In this document: positions 54,290 through 63,198 of the stretch, piece by piece
Layout: the number at the start of each line of letters is the position of its first letter
Numbering within the stretch: the first letter of the stretch is position 1
From: Ralstonia sp. TCR112
GTDB taxonomy: Bacteria; Pseudomonadota; Gammaproteobacteria; Burkholderiales; Burkholderiaceae
NCBI RefSeq assembly: GCF_007997035.1
Contig: NZ_VOSS01000078.1
Coordinates: 1-64,000, forward strand
Length of the DNA: 64,000 nt
Direction of reading: 5' to 3'
Made by a program: the position numbers and the translations under genes
Notes under the pieces: model-generated
What the model was told of the DNA's origin: nothing
Seen by the model: only the letters and a program-made list of their open reading frames with translations
Database searches by the model: none

Positions 54290-54410
54290 CGCGGGATTGC
54301 GCGGCCGGCACGTTCGAATCGATGTCGGCCATCGCGCACGCACCGTTTCCCCGATTGTTGATCCGTTCGCGCCGTTTTCCATGTGCGGCGCGGTGACCTT
54401 TCCTTTTGCC

Positions 54411-55676
54411 ATGACCGCATCTGCCACTTCCGCCGCTTCCGACAACGCCACGCCGGGCAAACCCAAGTATCCGGTCACCCCGGAGGTGGCGCACGCGATG
54501 GAAGTGTCGCTGCGCGGCTGCGACGAACTGCTGATCGCCGCCGAGTGGGAGCAGAAGCTGGCCAAGAGCGCCGCGACCGGCGTGCCCCTGCGCATCAAGC
54601 TGGGCCTGGACCCGACGGCGCCCGACATTCACATCGGCCACACCGTGGTGCTCAACAAGATGCGCCAGCTGCAGGACCTCGGGCATCAGGTGATCTTCCT
54701 GATCGGCGATTTCACGTCGACGATTGGTGACCCGTCCGGCCGCAACGCCACGCGCCCGCCGCTCACGCGCGAGCAGATCGAAGCCAACGCGCAGACGTAC
54801 TACCGCCAGGCCAGCATGGTGCTGGACCCGAGCAAGACCGAGATCCGCTACAACAGCGAATGGTGCGACCCGCTGGGCGCGCGCGGCATCATCCAGCTCG
54901 CCGCCAAGTACACCGTCGCCCGCATGATGGAGCGCGACGACTTCACCAAGCGCTACAAGGCCGGCGTGCCGATCTCGGTGCACGAATTCCTCTACCCGCT
55001 GATGCAGGGTTACGACTCGGTCGCGCTCAAGTCCGATCTGGAACTGGGCGGCACCGACCAGAAGTTCAACCTGCTGGTCGGCCGCGAACTGCAGAAGGAA
55101 TACGGCCAGGAGCCGCAGTGCATCCTGACGATGCCGCTGCTGGTTGGCCTGGACGGCGTCGAGAAGATGTCCAAGTCCAAGGGCAACTACGTCGGTATCA
55201 GCGAGGCGCCGAACGACATGTTCGGCAAGCTGATGAGCATTTCCGACGACCTGATGTGGACGTACTACACGCTGCTGTCGTTCCGCCCGCTCGCCGAGAT
55301 CGATCTAATGAAGCAAGAAATCGCGCTGGGCCGCAACCCCCGCGATTGCAAAGTGCTGCTGGCGCAGGAGATCGTTGCCCGTTTCCACAGCCAGGCCGAT
55401 GCCGAGCGCGCGCTGGAAGATTTCAACCACCGCGCACGCGGCGGTGTGCCGGACGACATCCCGCAGATCGAGCTGTCGGGCGCGCCGCTGGGCATTGCGC
55501 AACTGCTCAAGCAGGCCGGGCTGTGCCCGTCCACGTCGGACGCCAACCGCAACATCGAGCAGGGCGGCGTGAAGATCGATGGCACTGTCGTCAGCGACAA
55601 GGGCCTGAAGGTCGACGCCGGCACGTTCGTGATGCAGGTCGGCAAGCGTCGCTTTGCGCGCGTGGTGCTGAAGTGA
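54411..55676 (+). CDS. tyrS: Tyrosyl-tRNA synthetase (TyrZ-like long form)
   Basis: A 421-residue class I synthetase. The HIGH motif is intact ([11 protein letters not shown]74-H77), and KMSKS is exact at 252-256 in [11 protein letters not shown]. The C-terminal S4 domain (from about residue 350; [17 protein letters not shown]) binds tRNA-Tyr. An upstream in-frame Met at 54381 is possible, but conservation begins near [14 protein letters not shown]. The stop overlaps the dtd GTG start (GTGA). Confidence 0.96.
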   Translation: MTASATSAASDNATPGKPKYPVTPEVAHAMEVSLRGCDELLIAAEWEQKLAKSAATGVPLRIKLGLDPTAPDIHIGHTVVLNKMRQLQDLGHQVIFLIGDFTSTIGDPSGRNATRPPLTREQIEANAQTYYRQASMVLDPSKTEIRYNSEWCDPLGARGIIQLAAKYTVARMMERDDFTKRYKAGVPISVHEFLYPLMQGYDSVALKSDLELGGTDQKFNLLVGRELQKEYGQEPQCILTMPLLVGLDGVEKMSKSKGNYVGISEAPNDMFGKLMSISDDLMWTYYTLLSFRPLAEIDLMKQEIALGRNPRDCKVLLAQEIVARFHSQADAERALEDFNHRARGGVPDDIPQIELSGAPLGIAQLLKQAGLCPSTSDANRNIEQGGVKIDGTVVSDKGLKVDAGTFVMQVGKRRFARVVLK

Positions 55677-56185
55677 TCGGACTGATCCAGCGTGTGTCCG
55701 AGGCGGCGGTCCGTGTGGACGGCCGCGTCGTCGGCGAGATCGGCCCGGGTTTGCTCGCACTGGTCTGTGCCGAACGCGGGGACACCGCCGCCGAGGCCGA
55801 TCGTCTGCTGGAGAAGCTGCTGAACTATCGCGTGTTCTCCGACGCGCAAGGCAAGATGAACCTGCCCGTGCGCAACATCGACGGCAATGGGCAAGCGGGC
55901 GGATTGCTGGTCGTATCGCAGTTCACGCTGGCGGCCGATACCAAGTCCGGCACGCGGCCGAGTTTTACGCCTGCCGCCGCGCCGGAAGATGGTCGCCGCC
56001 TGTACGAGCACTTCGTGGCGCGCGCGCGTGCCCAGCATCCCATCGTGGCGACCGGCGAGTTTGGCGCCGACATGAAGGTGTCGCTCGTCAACGATGGTCC
56101 GGTCACGTTCTGGCTGCAGATCGCGCCGCAAGCCGCTGCATCTGTTGCCAAGACCGCCACGCCGGAAGCGGCCAAATCCGTCTGA
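55673..56185 (+). CDS. dtd: D-aminoacyl-tRNA deacylase
   Basis: A 170-residue Dtd, which removes D-amino acids from tRNA, a proofreading step fitting its place beside tyrS (D-Tyr-tRNA is a classic substrate). [17 protein letters not shown] and [13 protein letters not shown] hold the two catalytic signature motifs (SQFTLxA, NxGPVT). A GTG start overlaps tyrS by 4 nt (GTGA). The C-terminal 20 residues are an unconserved Ala/Lys tail. Confidence 0.95.
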   Translation: MIGLIQRVSEAAVRVDGRVVGEIGPGLLALVCAERGDTAAEADRLLEKLLNYRVFSDAQGKMNLPVRNIDGNGQAGGLLVVSQFTLAADTKSGTRPSFTPAAAPEDGRRLYEHFVARARAQHPIVATGEFGADMKVSLVNDGPVTFWLQIAPQAAASVAKTATPEAAKSV

Positions 56186-56204
56186 TCCGTCCAGGAACCC
56201 TGAC

Positions 56205-56885
56205 ATGCCACGCGCCGCCGCCATCCCCCTGCCGATGCCGCAGATCACGCACATCGTGCTCATCCGCCACGGCGAGACCGACTGGAACCGTGAGCGCCGC
56301 CTGCAAGGCCAGCTCGACGTGCCGCTGAACATGCAAGGGCTCGAGCAGGCTGCGCAGTTGGGCAAGGCACTCGCGCGTGAGCAGTTCGATGCGGTCTATG
56401 CGAGCGATCTGTCGCGAGCGAAGCAGACGGCGCAGGCGCTGGCAGATGAAGTGGATGTGACGGTGCGTGATGACCCGGGCTTGCGCGAGCGCTGCTACGG
56501 CCAGTTCGAAGGCCTGACGTACGCCGAAGTTGCCGCCCAGCATCCGGCGGAGTTTGATGCCTGGCAAAACCGCGTGCCGGAATTTGCGCCGCCCGGCGGC
56601 GAGACACTCACTGCATTCCACGAACGCGCTGTCGAGACTGCGCTGCGCCTGATTCGCCGTCACCCCGGTGAGCGCATCGCGCTGGTCAGCCACGGCGGCG
56701 TGCTGGATTGCCTGTATCGCCACGCCAACGCCATGACACTCACGGAGCCGCGTCGGCATGAGCTGCGCAACGCGAGCATCAACCGGCTTTCATCCGACGG
56801 TCATCAGTTGACCGTGCTGCAGTGGGGCGATGTCGCGCACCTGGATTTGCTGGTGCTCGACGAGGTGGACCGCCGCGTTCCCTGA
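56205..56885 (+). CDS. Histidine phosphatase family protein (phosphoglycerate-mutase-like)
   Basis: A 226-residue RHG-type phosphatase. VLIRHGETDWNRERRLQGQ holds the catalytic His; ALVSHGGVLDCLYRHA supplies the second His. GLRERCYGQFEGLTYAE is the region around the acid residue. The family includes cofactor-dependent phosphoglycerate mutase and several small-molecule phosphatases; this length and pattern fit the latter. Start at 56205 or MPQITHIVLIRHG at 56235. Converges with the yhhQ-like gene after only 5 nt. Confidence 0.88.
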   Translation: MPRAAAIPLPMPQITHIVLIRHGETDWNRERRLQGQLDVPLNMQGLEQAAQLGKALAREQFDAVYASDLSRAKQTAQALADEVDVTVRDDPGLRERCYGQFEGLTYAEVAAQHPAEFDAWQNRVPEFAPPGGETLTAFHERAVETALRLIRRHPGERIALVSHGGVLDCLYRHANAMTLTEPRRHELRNASINRLSSDGHQLTVLQWGDVAHLDLLVLDEVDRRVP

Positions 56886-56890
56886 ACGCG

Positions 56891-57601
56891 CTACACCTTC
56901 AGCCGGAACGGCGTGAAGTCGGTATCGCGGTCGTAGTAATCCTCGTTCTCGGCGCGCTTGAGGAAGGCGACGACGCGGTAGGTGAGTGGCGTTGCGACGA
57001 TTTCCCAGCCGGTCTTGAGGATGTATTGCGCGATGGCCACGCGCAGCACCTGTTCGTGCGGCCAGATGCCGTAGAAGGCGATCACGTAGAACAGCGACGA
57101 ATCGACCGCCTCGCCCACCACCGTGGACCCGACGATGCGCGTCCACAGCCATTTCCCTTCCGTCGCGATCTTCATCTTCGCCAGCGTGTAGCTGTTGGCG
57201 AAGCTGCCGCACCAGAATGCGATGAGCGACCCCGCCACGATGCGCGGCGTGTTGCCGAACACGTCGTTCAGGCTCTTCTGATAGCCGGCCATGAACGGCG
57301 CTACCGGTAGCGCCAGCACCACCAGCGACATGAACGACGCGAAGATCAGCGCAGCAAAACCCGCCCACACCACGCGCCGATCACGTCCGTAGCCGTACAC
57401 CTCGGTGAGGATGTCGCCAAAGATGTACGAGATCGGGAAGAACAGCACGCCCGCGCCAAATGTGACCGGCCCGAGGATCGGCAGCGTGACTTGCGCCGCC
57501 TTGGCCGCACCGATCAGGTTCGAGCACAGCAGCACCGTGACGAAGGCGGCCATGACGAAGTCGTAGTAGCGGAAGTTGCGCGACGGACTTTGGACGGTCA
57601 T
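56891..57601 (-). CDS. Queuosine precursor transporter, YhhQ family
   Basis: A 236-residue membrane protein with about six helices. FVTVLLCSNLIGAAKA, FFPISYIFGDILTEVYGYGR and the Asn/Ser segment VGEAVDSSLFYVIAFYG are YhhQ (DUF165) hallmarks. YhhQ imports preQ0/preQ1 across the inner membrane. The presence of queF at the left edge shows that de novo queuosine steps also exist here. Start ATG at 57601 complement; downstream is ruvB on the same strand (12 nt). Confidence 0.9.
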   Translation of the reverse strand: MTVQSPSRNFRYYDFVMAAFVTVLLCSNLIGAAKAAQVTLPILGPVTFGAGVLFFPISYIFGDILTEVYGYGRDRRVVWAGFAALIFASFMSLVVLALPVAPFMAGYQKSLNDVFGNTPRIVAGSLIAFWCGSFANSYTLAKMKIATEGKWLWTRIVGSTVVGEAVDSSLFYVIAFYGIWPHEQVLRVAIAQYILKTGWEIVATPLTYRVVAFLKRAENEDYYDRDTDFTPFRLKV

Positions 57602-57613
57602 GGCGGCGGCTCG

Positions 57614-58690
57614 TCAGTTGTTGTTGTCGTCCCAGAGGTCTGGGACCGGGCCGCTCTTGGGTGCGCCCAGCCCGAAGTGCTGGTACGCCGACGCCGTAGC
57701 CACCCGCCCGCGCGGCGTGCGCTGCAGGTAGCCCTGCTGGATCAGGTAGGGCTCAAGCACGTCTTCAATCGTGTCGCGCTCTTCGCCGATGGCGGCGGCC
57801 AGGTTGTCGATGCCGACCGGCCCGCCGTTGAACTTGTGTAGGATCGCTTCGAGCAGCTTGCGGTCCATCAGGTCGAAGCCGACCGCGTCCACATCGAGCA
57901 TGGCCAATGCGGCATCGGCGACTTCGCGCGTGATGACGCCGTCGGCCTTGACCTCGGCGTAGTCGCGCACGCGGCGCAGCAGGCGGTTGGCGATACGCGG
58001 CGTGCCTCGCGAGCGCTTGGCGATTTCCAGCGCACCTTCGTCCACGATATGGGCGTTCAGCAGGCCCGACGAGCGCGTGACGATCTTCGCCAGTTCGGCC
58101 GGCGTATAGAACTCCAGTCGCGCCACGATCCCGAAGCGGTCGCGCAACGGGTTGGTCAGCATGCCGGCCCGCGTGGTGGCCCCCACCAGCGTGAACGGCT
58201 GCAGATCGAGCTTGACCGAGCGCGCCGCCGGGCCCTCGCCGATCATGATGTCGATCTGGTAGTCCTCCAGCGCCGGGTACAGAATTTCTTCCACCACCGG
58301 CGAGAGCCGATGAATCTCGTCGATGAAGAGGACGTCGTTGGCTTCGAGGTTCGTGAGCAGCGCGGCCAGGTCGCCCGGGCGCTCCAGCACGGGGCCGGAA
58401 GTCTGGCGCAGGTTGACGCCCATTTCGCGCGCGATGATGTGCGCCAGCGTTGTCTTGCCGAGGCCTGGGGGGCCGAACAGCAGCACATGGTCCAGCGCTT
58501 CGCTGCGGTTCTTGGCCGCAGTCATGAAGATGTCGAGCTGGCCGCGCACCTTTTCCTGGCCGACATATTCGTCGAGCAGCTTGGGGCGCAGCGCGCGCTC
58601 GAACGCCTCCTCGTTGGGGGAGGCGGGGGAGGCTGAGATGATGCGCTCAGCAGAGACAGCCTTGGCGGCGAGCTTGTCGGTTTCGATCAT
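57614..58690 (-). CDS. ruvB: Holliday junction branch migration helicase RuvB
   Basis: A 358-residue AAA+ motor. Walker [15 protein letters not shown] (near residue 72), Walker [11 protein letters not shown], sensor 1 [10 protein letters not shown], and the C-terminal winged helix (ending [17 protein letters not shown]) are present. Works with RuvA, encoded just upstream. The ATG is at 58690 complement, 63 nt from ruvA. Confidence 0.98.
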   Translation of the reverse strand: MIETDKLAAKAVSAERIISASPASPNEEAFERALRPKLLDEYVGQEKVRGQLDIFMTAAKNRSEALDHVLLFGPPGLGKTTLAHIIAREMGVNLRQTSGPVLERPGDLAALLTNLEANDVLFIDEIHRLSPVVEEILYPALEDYQIDIMIGEGPAARSVKLDLQPFTLVGATTRAGMLTNPLRDRFGIVARLEFYTPAELAKIVTRSSGLLNAHIVDEGALEIAKRSRGTPRIANRLLRRVRDYAEVKADGVITREVADAALAMLDVDAVGFDLMDRKLLEAILHKFNGGPVGIDNLAAAIGEERDTIEDVLEPYLIQQGYLQRTPRGRVATASAYQHFGLGAPKSGPVPDLWDDNNN

Positions 58691-58753
58691 GACGGGCAGA
58701 CGGCGCCGGGAAGGCGCGAGCAGGCCATTCTACCGTCTTGCCGCGCCGGGGCG

Positions 58754-59335
58754 TCAGCCCTTGGACAGCGCCTTGAGCGCCAGCTTGATCCCCTCGGAGA
58801 CGCCCGTGCCGGCCGGCACCTGCTTGATGGCGAGCGCCGCTTCCTTGTCGGAGTACCCCAGCGCCAGCAAGGCGTTCAGCACATCGACCGCGTCGTCCGA
58901 GACGGCCGGGCCGCCGGGCACGGCACCGAGGTCGGCGCCCAGCTTGCCCTTGAGTTCGAGCAGCAGGCGCTCGGCGGTCTTCTTGCCGATCCCCGGGATG
59001 CGCGTCAGCCGCCCGGCTTCCTGCAGCGTGACGGCCTGCGCGAGTTCGGCCACCGACATGCCCGACAGTACCGCCAGCGCAATGCGCGCGCCGATGCCGG
59101 AAATCTTGATGAGCTGGCGGAAGGTTTCACGTTCGGCGGCGGTGCCGAAACCGTAGAGCAGATGGGCGTCCTCACGCACGATCTGCTGGGTCAGCAGCAC
59201 GACCTTTTCGCCGGTGGCGGGCAGGTTGTAGAACGTGCTCATCGGCACGTCGACCTCGTAGCCGACGCCGTGGCAATCGACCAGCAGGTGCGGCGGGTTC
59301 TTTTCGATCAGCGTCCCGGCGATGCGTCCGATCAT
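58754..59335 (-). CDS. ruvA: Holliday junction DNA-binding protein RuvA
   Basis: A 193-residue RuvA. N-terminal [20 protein letters not shown] (OB fold), two HhH motifs ([16 protein letters not shown] and [19 protein letters not shown]), and the C-terminal RuvB-binding domain [16 protein letters not shown]. Preceded by GGAGGAGG and by a candidate -10 (59366-59371), so ruvAB may have its own promoter. Confidence 0.98.
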   Translation of the reverse strand: MIGRIAGTLIEKNPPHLLVDCHGVGYEVDVPMSTFYNLPATGEKVVLLTQQIVREDAHLLYGFGTAAERETFRQLIKISGIGARIALAVLSGMSVAELAQAVTLQEAGRLTRIPGIGKKTAERLLLELKGKLGADLGAVPGGPAVSDDAVDVLNALLALGYSDKEAALAIKQVPAGTGVSEGIKLALKALSKG

Positions 59336-59365
59336 GGGTGGGGTTCCTCCTCCAAAACGGGACGC

Positions 59366-59371
59366 AGTGTA
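59366..59371 (-). promoter_or_regulatory. Candidate -10 of ruvAB (TACACT on the minus strand)
   Basis: Reads TACACT on minus, 31 nt before the ruvA ATG, in the glpQ-ruvA gap. -35 unclear. Confidence 0.4.
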
Positions 59372-59434
59372 GCCGAAACCTACCGCGCGGCCGATCCTGG
59401 GTCAGCCGCGCGCTACGGTTCCGGTGCGCAACAA

Positions 59435-60577
59435 CTAGCGCTTGAAGGTCGACACGGCTTGCCGTCCCACCGCCGGATCATCGGTAAAGAAGCCATCGAC
59501 GCCCGCGCGCAGGAATGTCTGGATCTCGGCAATCGAGCCGTTGACGTTGCGCGTGTTATCGGCACCGCTGCGCAGCGACGGCGGCAGGAAGGTGTTCTCC
59601 GGGCGGAAGGTGTACGGATGAACGACCAGCCCAGCGTTGTGCGCGTTGCGGATCAAGTCGGTCGGATCGGTCAGCTTGCCGTTCGCGTCGAAGCCCATGA
59701 TGCTGCTCTTGTCCGGGCCGACGCCGTTGGCGTACGCGGCGATGTCGCGCATGCCCTGGCTTGTCATCATGTCGCCGAAGGTGCGGCGGTCTTTGGCGAC
59801 AACAAAATCGTAGGGCTGTCGTCCGGATGTGCCCATCAGCTGCACGAGCTTCCAGTTCGGCTGGCTGTTGCCGATCTTGTTGCGGATGGCCTTGAGGTTG
59901 GCGACCTCGAACGACTGGATGTAGACCGTCGTGCGGCTGGCTGTGAAGGCGTCGCGGCGCAGGCCGTCGATCAGCCTGTCTTCGAGCGGCAGACCTATCG
60001 ACTGGAAGTACGTCGGATGTTTCGTCTCGGGATAGATGCCGATGTTGCGGCCAAGCCTGGCGGATTGGTCCCGGGCCAGCGCGATGATCTCGTCGAGCGT
60101 TGGGATGTCGAACTGGTCGTTGTAGGCGACGTTGTCGGGGCGGATGCTGGGGATGCGTTCGCGTGCGCGCAGCGTTTTCAATTCACCGAGCGTGAAGTCC
60201 TCGGTGAACCAGCCGGTGACGCTCTGGCCGTCGATCGTCTTGGTGGTCTTGCGGCCGGCAAACGCTGCCACGTCGGCCACGTTCGTCGTGCCGGAGATTT
60301 CGTTCTCGTGGCGCGCAACGAGCACGCCGTCTTTGGTAGAGACAAGATCCGGCTCGATGATGTCGGCGCCGTCGTCGATGGCTTTCTGGTAAGAGGCGAG
60401 CGTGTGCTCCGGCCGCAATGCGGAGGCACCGCGATGGCCGATGACCTGCACGGTTGCGATAGGCGTGGTGTTGCCACCGCCGTTGCCGCCACCGTGGTGG
60501 TATTCCAGCCGGCAGGCGGACAACACCAGCGAGGCACTCAAGACGAACGGGCTCAGCAGGACGAGACGGCGCGGCAT
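59435..60577 (-). CDS. Glycerophosphodiester phosphodiesterase, lipoprotein (GlpQ-like)
   Basis: A 380-residue secreted GDPD. The N-terminus has a lipoprotein signal with lipobox LSAC (Cys near 22), then a Gly-rich linker. VIGHRGASALRPEHTLASY gives the catalytic HR and the Glu; IIEPDLVSTKDGVLVARHE and IYPETKHPTYF are the metal and phosphate motifs. It hydrolyses deacylated phospholipid head groups in the periplasm, as GlpQ does. It stands between ruvC and ruvA on the same strand, an unrelated insertion in the ruv group. Confidence 0.92.
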   Translation of the reverse strand: MPRRLVLLSPFVLSASLVLSACRLEYHHGGGNGGGNTTPIATVQVIGHRGASALRPEHTLASYQKAIDDGADIIEPDLVSTKDGVLVARHENEISGTTNVADVAAFAGRKTTKTIDGQSVTGWFTEDFTLGELKTLRARERIPSIRPDNVAYNDQFDIPTLDEIIALARDQSARLGRNIGIYPETKHPTYFQSIGLPLEDRLIDGLRRDAFTASRTTVYIQSFEVANLKAIRNKIGNSQPNWKLVQLMGTSGRQPYDFVVAKDRRTFGDMMTSQGMRDIAAYANGVGPDKSSIMGFDANGKLTDPTDLIRNAHNAGLVVHPYTFRPENTFLPPSLRSGADNTRNVNGSIAEIQTFLRAGVDGFFTDDPAVGRQAVSTFKR

Positions 60578-60664
60578 CGGGGGACTCCTGAATCCTGAAG
60601 ACGGGTACCCCGCATGGTAGTCGCCGTGTGTGGGTGCAGCTACCTGCCGGCTTTAAGAATGCTG

Positions 60665-61210
60665 TCAGCCGACGAGGCGCCCGCGCCGCACGCGCAGCCC
60701 TTTTTGCGCAAGCTGCGGCGCCAGCCCGGCCATGGCGGCCAGCGTTTCGCCGCCATGCGCATGGCAGATCGCCACACCCAGCGCATCGGACGCATCGGCG
60801 CCCGGCCTGCCTTCGAGGTTGAGCAGGCGCACGACCATTTCCTGCACCTGATCCTTGTTGGCGCGGCCGTAGCCGACCACGGCCTGCTTCAGTTGCAGCG
60901 CGGTGTATTCGAACACGGGCAGGTTGCCGCTCATCAGGCCGCAGATCACCGCGCCGCGGGCCTGGCCGAGCAGCAGCGTCGACTGCGGGTTGACGTTGAC
61001 GAACACCTTTTCGATGGAAGCGCAGTCCGGCCGGTAGGTGCTCACCAGTTCGGAGACACCGTCATACAGCGTCTTCAGACGGCTGGGCAGGTCGGCATTG
61101 CCGTTGCTCTTGATCGTGCCCGAGGCCACGTAGACGAGCTTGTGGCCGTGCCGTTCGAGCACGCCGAAACCCGTGGTGCGAAGGCCGGGATCGATGCCGA
61201 GGATGCGCAT
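60665..61210 (-). CDS. ruvC: Crossover junction endodeoxyribonuclease RuvC
   Basis: A 181-residue resolvase. Catalytic acidic residues appear in [17 protein letters not shown] (D7), [10 protein letters not shown] (Glu), and [15 protein letters not shown] (two Asp). Cuts Holliday junctions moved by RuvAB. A minus-strand terminator lies between purH and ruvC, so it likely has its own promoter or depends on readthrough. Confidence 0.97.
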   Translation of the reverse strand: MRILGIDPGLRTTGFGVLERHGHKLVYVASGTIKSNGNADLPSRLKTLYDGVSELVSTYRPDCASIEKVFVNVNPQSTLLLGQARGAVICGLMSGNLPVFEYTALQLKQAVVGYGRANKDQVQEMVVRLLNLEGRPGADASDALGVAICHAHGGETLAAMAGLAPQLAQKGLRVRRGRLVG

Positions 61211-61233
61211 GAAATGGAGCGAAGCAGAAAAGA

Positions 61234-61269
61234 AAAACGGGGCAGGCGCCAGTCTACGCCTTGCCCCGC
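61234..61269 (-). terminator. Terminator after purH (minus strand)
   Basis: On minus: CGGGGCAAGGCG pairs with CGCCTGCCCCG (one A bulge), then TTTTTC. Lies in the 83-nt purH-ruvC gap. Confidence 0.85.
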
Positions 61270-61293
61270 TGATCGGTCGAACGACCGCGCCGT

Positions 61294-62868
61294 TTAGTGG
61301 CGGAAGTGGCGGGTGCCCGTGAAGATCATCGCCACGTTGCGCTCGTCGGCAGCGGCGATCACTTCATCGTCGCGCACCGAGCCGCCCGGCTGGATCACGC
61401 ACGAGGCGCCAGCGTCGACCACCACGTCCAGGCCATCGCGGAACGGGAAGAACGCATCCGATGCCACAGCCGAACCGGCCAGCGTCAGGCCGGCGTTCTG
61501 CGCCTTGATGCTCGCGATGCGGGCCGAGTCCACACGGCTCATCTGGCCGGCGCCCACGCCCAGCGTCATGCCGCCGCCGCAGAACACGATGGCGTTCGAC
61601 TTGACGAACTTGGCGACGCGCCAGGCGAACATCAGGTCGTCCATTTCCTTCGGGGTCGGGTGGCGCTTGGTGACCACGCGCAGCTCGCTCGGCTGTACGT
61701 TCTTGGCATCCGGGCTCTGCACCAGCAGGCCGCCGCCAACGCGCTTGAAGTCGTACGCGTTCACGCCCTTGCCCAGCGGAATCTCGAGCACACGCACGTT
61801 CTGCTTGGCTGCGAACACCGCACGCGCGCCTTCCGAGAAGCCCGGGGCGATCAGCACTTCCACGAACTGCTTGGCCACCACCTGTGCGGCCGCTTCATCC
61901 AGCGGCACGTTGAAGGCGATGATGCCGCCGAAGGCCGAGGTCGAATCGGTCTTGAAGGCCTTCTCATACGCTTCCTGCGCGGTGCCGCCAATGGCCACGC
62001 CGCACGGGTTGGCGTGCTTGATGATGACGCACGCGGCGCCCTTGGCCGGGTCGAACGACTTCACGCATTCCCACGCGGCATCGGCGTCGGCAATGTTGTT
62101 GTACGACAGCTCCTTGCCCTGCAGTTGCGTGTAGTTGGCGAGCGCGCCGTCGACGGCCTTCAGGTCGCGGTAGAACGCGGCGGACTGGTGCGGATTCTCG
62201 CCGTAACGCATTTCCTGCACCTTGTCGAAGGCCAGGTTCAGCGTTTGCGGATAGGCGCTGCGCGTGCTGTGCGACTTATCGGCGCCAAGGCTCGTCAGGT
62301 AGTTGGTGATTGCACCGTCGTACTGCGCGGTGTGCGCGAACACCTTCTTGGCCAGCATGAAGTTGGTGTCGTAGCCGACCGTGTTGTTGTTGGCCTGCAT
62401 TTCGGCCAGCACGGTGGCGTAGTCGGCCGGGTCAACGATGACCGTCACATCGCGATGGTTCTTCGCGGCCGAGCGCAGCATGGTCGGGCCGCCGATGTCG
62501 ATGTTCTCGATGGCGTCGGCCAGCGTGCATTCGTCCTTGGCGACCGTCTGCTGGAACGGGTACAGGTTCACGACCAGCAGGTCGATGGTCGGGATGCTGT
62601 GTTCGGACAGCGCGGCCATGTGCTCGGGCAGGTCGCGGCGGGCCAGGATGCCGCCGTGCACCTTCGGGTGCAGCGTCTTGACGCGGCCGTCGAGCATTTC
62701 CGGAAAGCCGGTGTAGTCCGCCACTTCCGTCACGGGCAGGCCGGATTCGGCGAGCAGCTTGGCGGTGCCGCCGGTGGAGAGGAGCTTGACGCCGCGCTCG
62801 TGCAGGGCACGGGCAAAGTCGACGATGCCGGTCTTGTCGGAAACGGAAAGCAGGGCTTGCTGGATCAT
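61294..62868 (-). CDS. purH: Bifunctional AICAR formyltransferase / IMP cyclohydrolase
   Basis: A 524-residue PurH catalysing the last two steps of IMP synthesis. The N-terminal MGS-like cyclohydrolase domain starts [20 protein letters not shown] and has [11 protein letters not shown]; the C-terminal AICAR transformylase has [13 protein letters not shown] and [15 protein letters not shown] start at MIQQALLSV (62868), not the longer frame. It follows fis with a 96-nt gap. Confidence 0.97.
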   Translation of the reverse strand: MIQQALLSVSDKTGIVDFARALHERGVKLLSTGGTAKLLAESGLPVTEVADYTGFPEMLDGRVKTLHPKVHGGILARRDLPEHMAALSEHSIPTIDLLVVNLYPFQQTVAKDECTLADAIENIDIGGPTMLRSAAKNHRDVTVIVDPADYATVLAEMQANNNTVGYDTNFMLAKKVFAHTAQYDGAITNYLTSLGADKSHSTRSAYPQTLNLAFDKVQEMRYGENPHQSAAFYRDLKAVDGALANYTQLQGKELSYNNIADADAAWECVKSFDPAKGAACVIIKHANPCGVAIGGTAQEAYEKAFKTDSTSAFGGIIAFNVPLDEAAAQVVAKQFVEVLIAPGFSEGARAVFAAKQNVRVLEIPLGKGVNAYDFKRVGGGLLVQSPDAKNVQPSELRVVTKRHPTPKEMDDLMFAWRVAKFVKSNAIVFCGGGMTLGVGAGQMSRVDSARIASIKAQNAGLTLAGSAVASDAFFPFRDGLDVVVDAGASCVIQPGGSVRDDEVIAAADERNVAMIFTGTRHFRH

Positions 62869-62964
62869 GGTGGAAACGCCGGTGGGCGGGTGTGGCGCTG
62901 GGTTTGCCAAACTGGCAGGAGGCGCCGTCAGAAAGGAAATCGGTTCAAAGGCCGGCCCGCAACC

Positions 62965-63198
62965 TCAGATGAGGCCGTGCTGCTGCAACTTCTTGCGCAG
63001 CGTGTTGCGGTTGATGCCGAGGTAGTCGGCCGCCTGCGACTGGTTGTTGGAAGCCCATTCCATCACGGTTTCCAGCAGCGGCCGTTCAATGGCCTGCAGC
63101 ACCATGTCGTAGACGTTGGACGGGTTCTCGCCGTCCAGGTCACGGTAATACGCATCCAGGCTGTCGCGGATGCAACGTTCGATCGGGTTGCGGCTCAT
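62965..63198 (-). CDS. fis: Fis family DNA-binding protein
   Basis: A 77-residue Fis. The C-terminal HTH SQAADYLGINRNTLRKKLQQ is the diagnostic part, and the N-terminal half is short as in other Fis proteins. A nucleoid protein that bends DNA and activates rRNA promoters in enterics. Its ATG overlaps the (restored) dusB stop by 4 nt, the classical dusB-fis operon. It is therefore probably made from the dusB promoter. Confidence 0.95.
   Translation of the reverse strand: MSRNPIERCIRDSLDAYYRDLDGENPSNVYDMVLQAIERPLLETVMEWASNNQSQAADYLGINRNTLRKKLQQHGLI

Noticed and set aside
56885-56891. Terminator between the converging phosphatase and YhhQ genes
   Set aside because: Only 5 nt separate the stop codons and no hairpin is apparent there.
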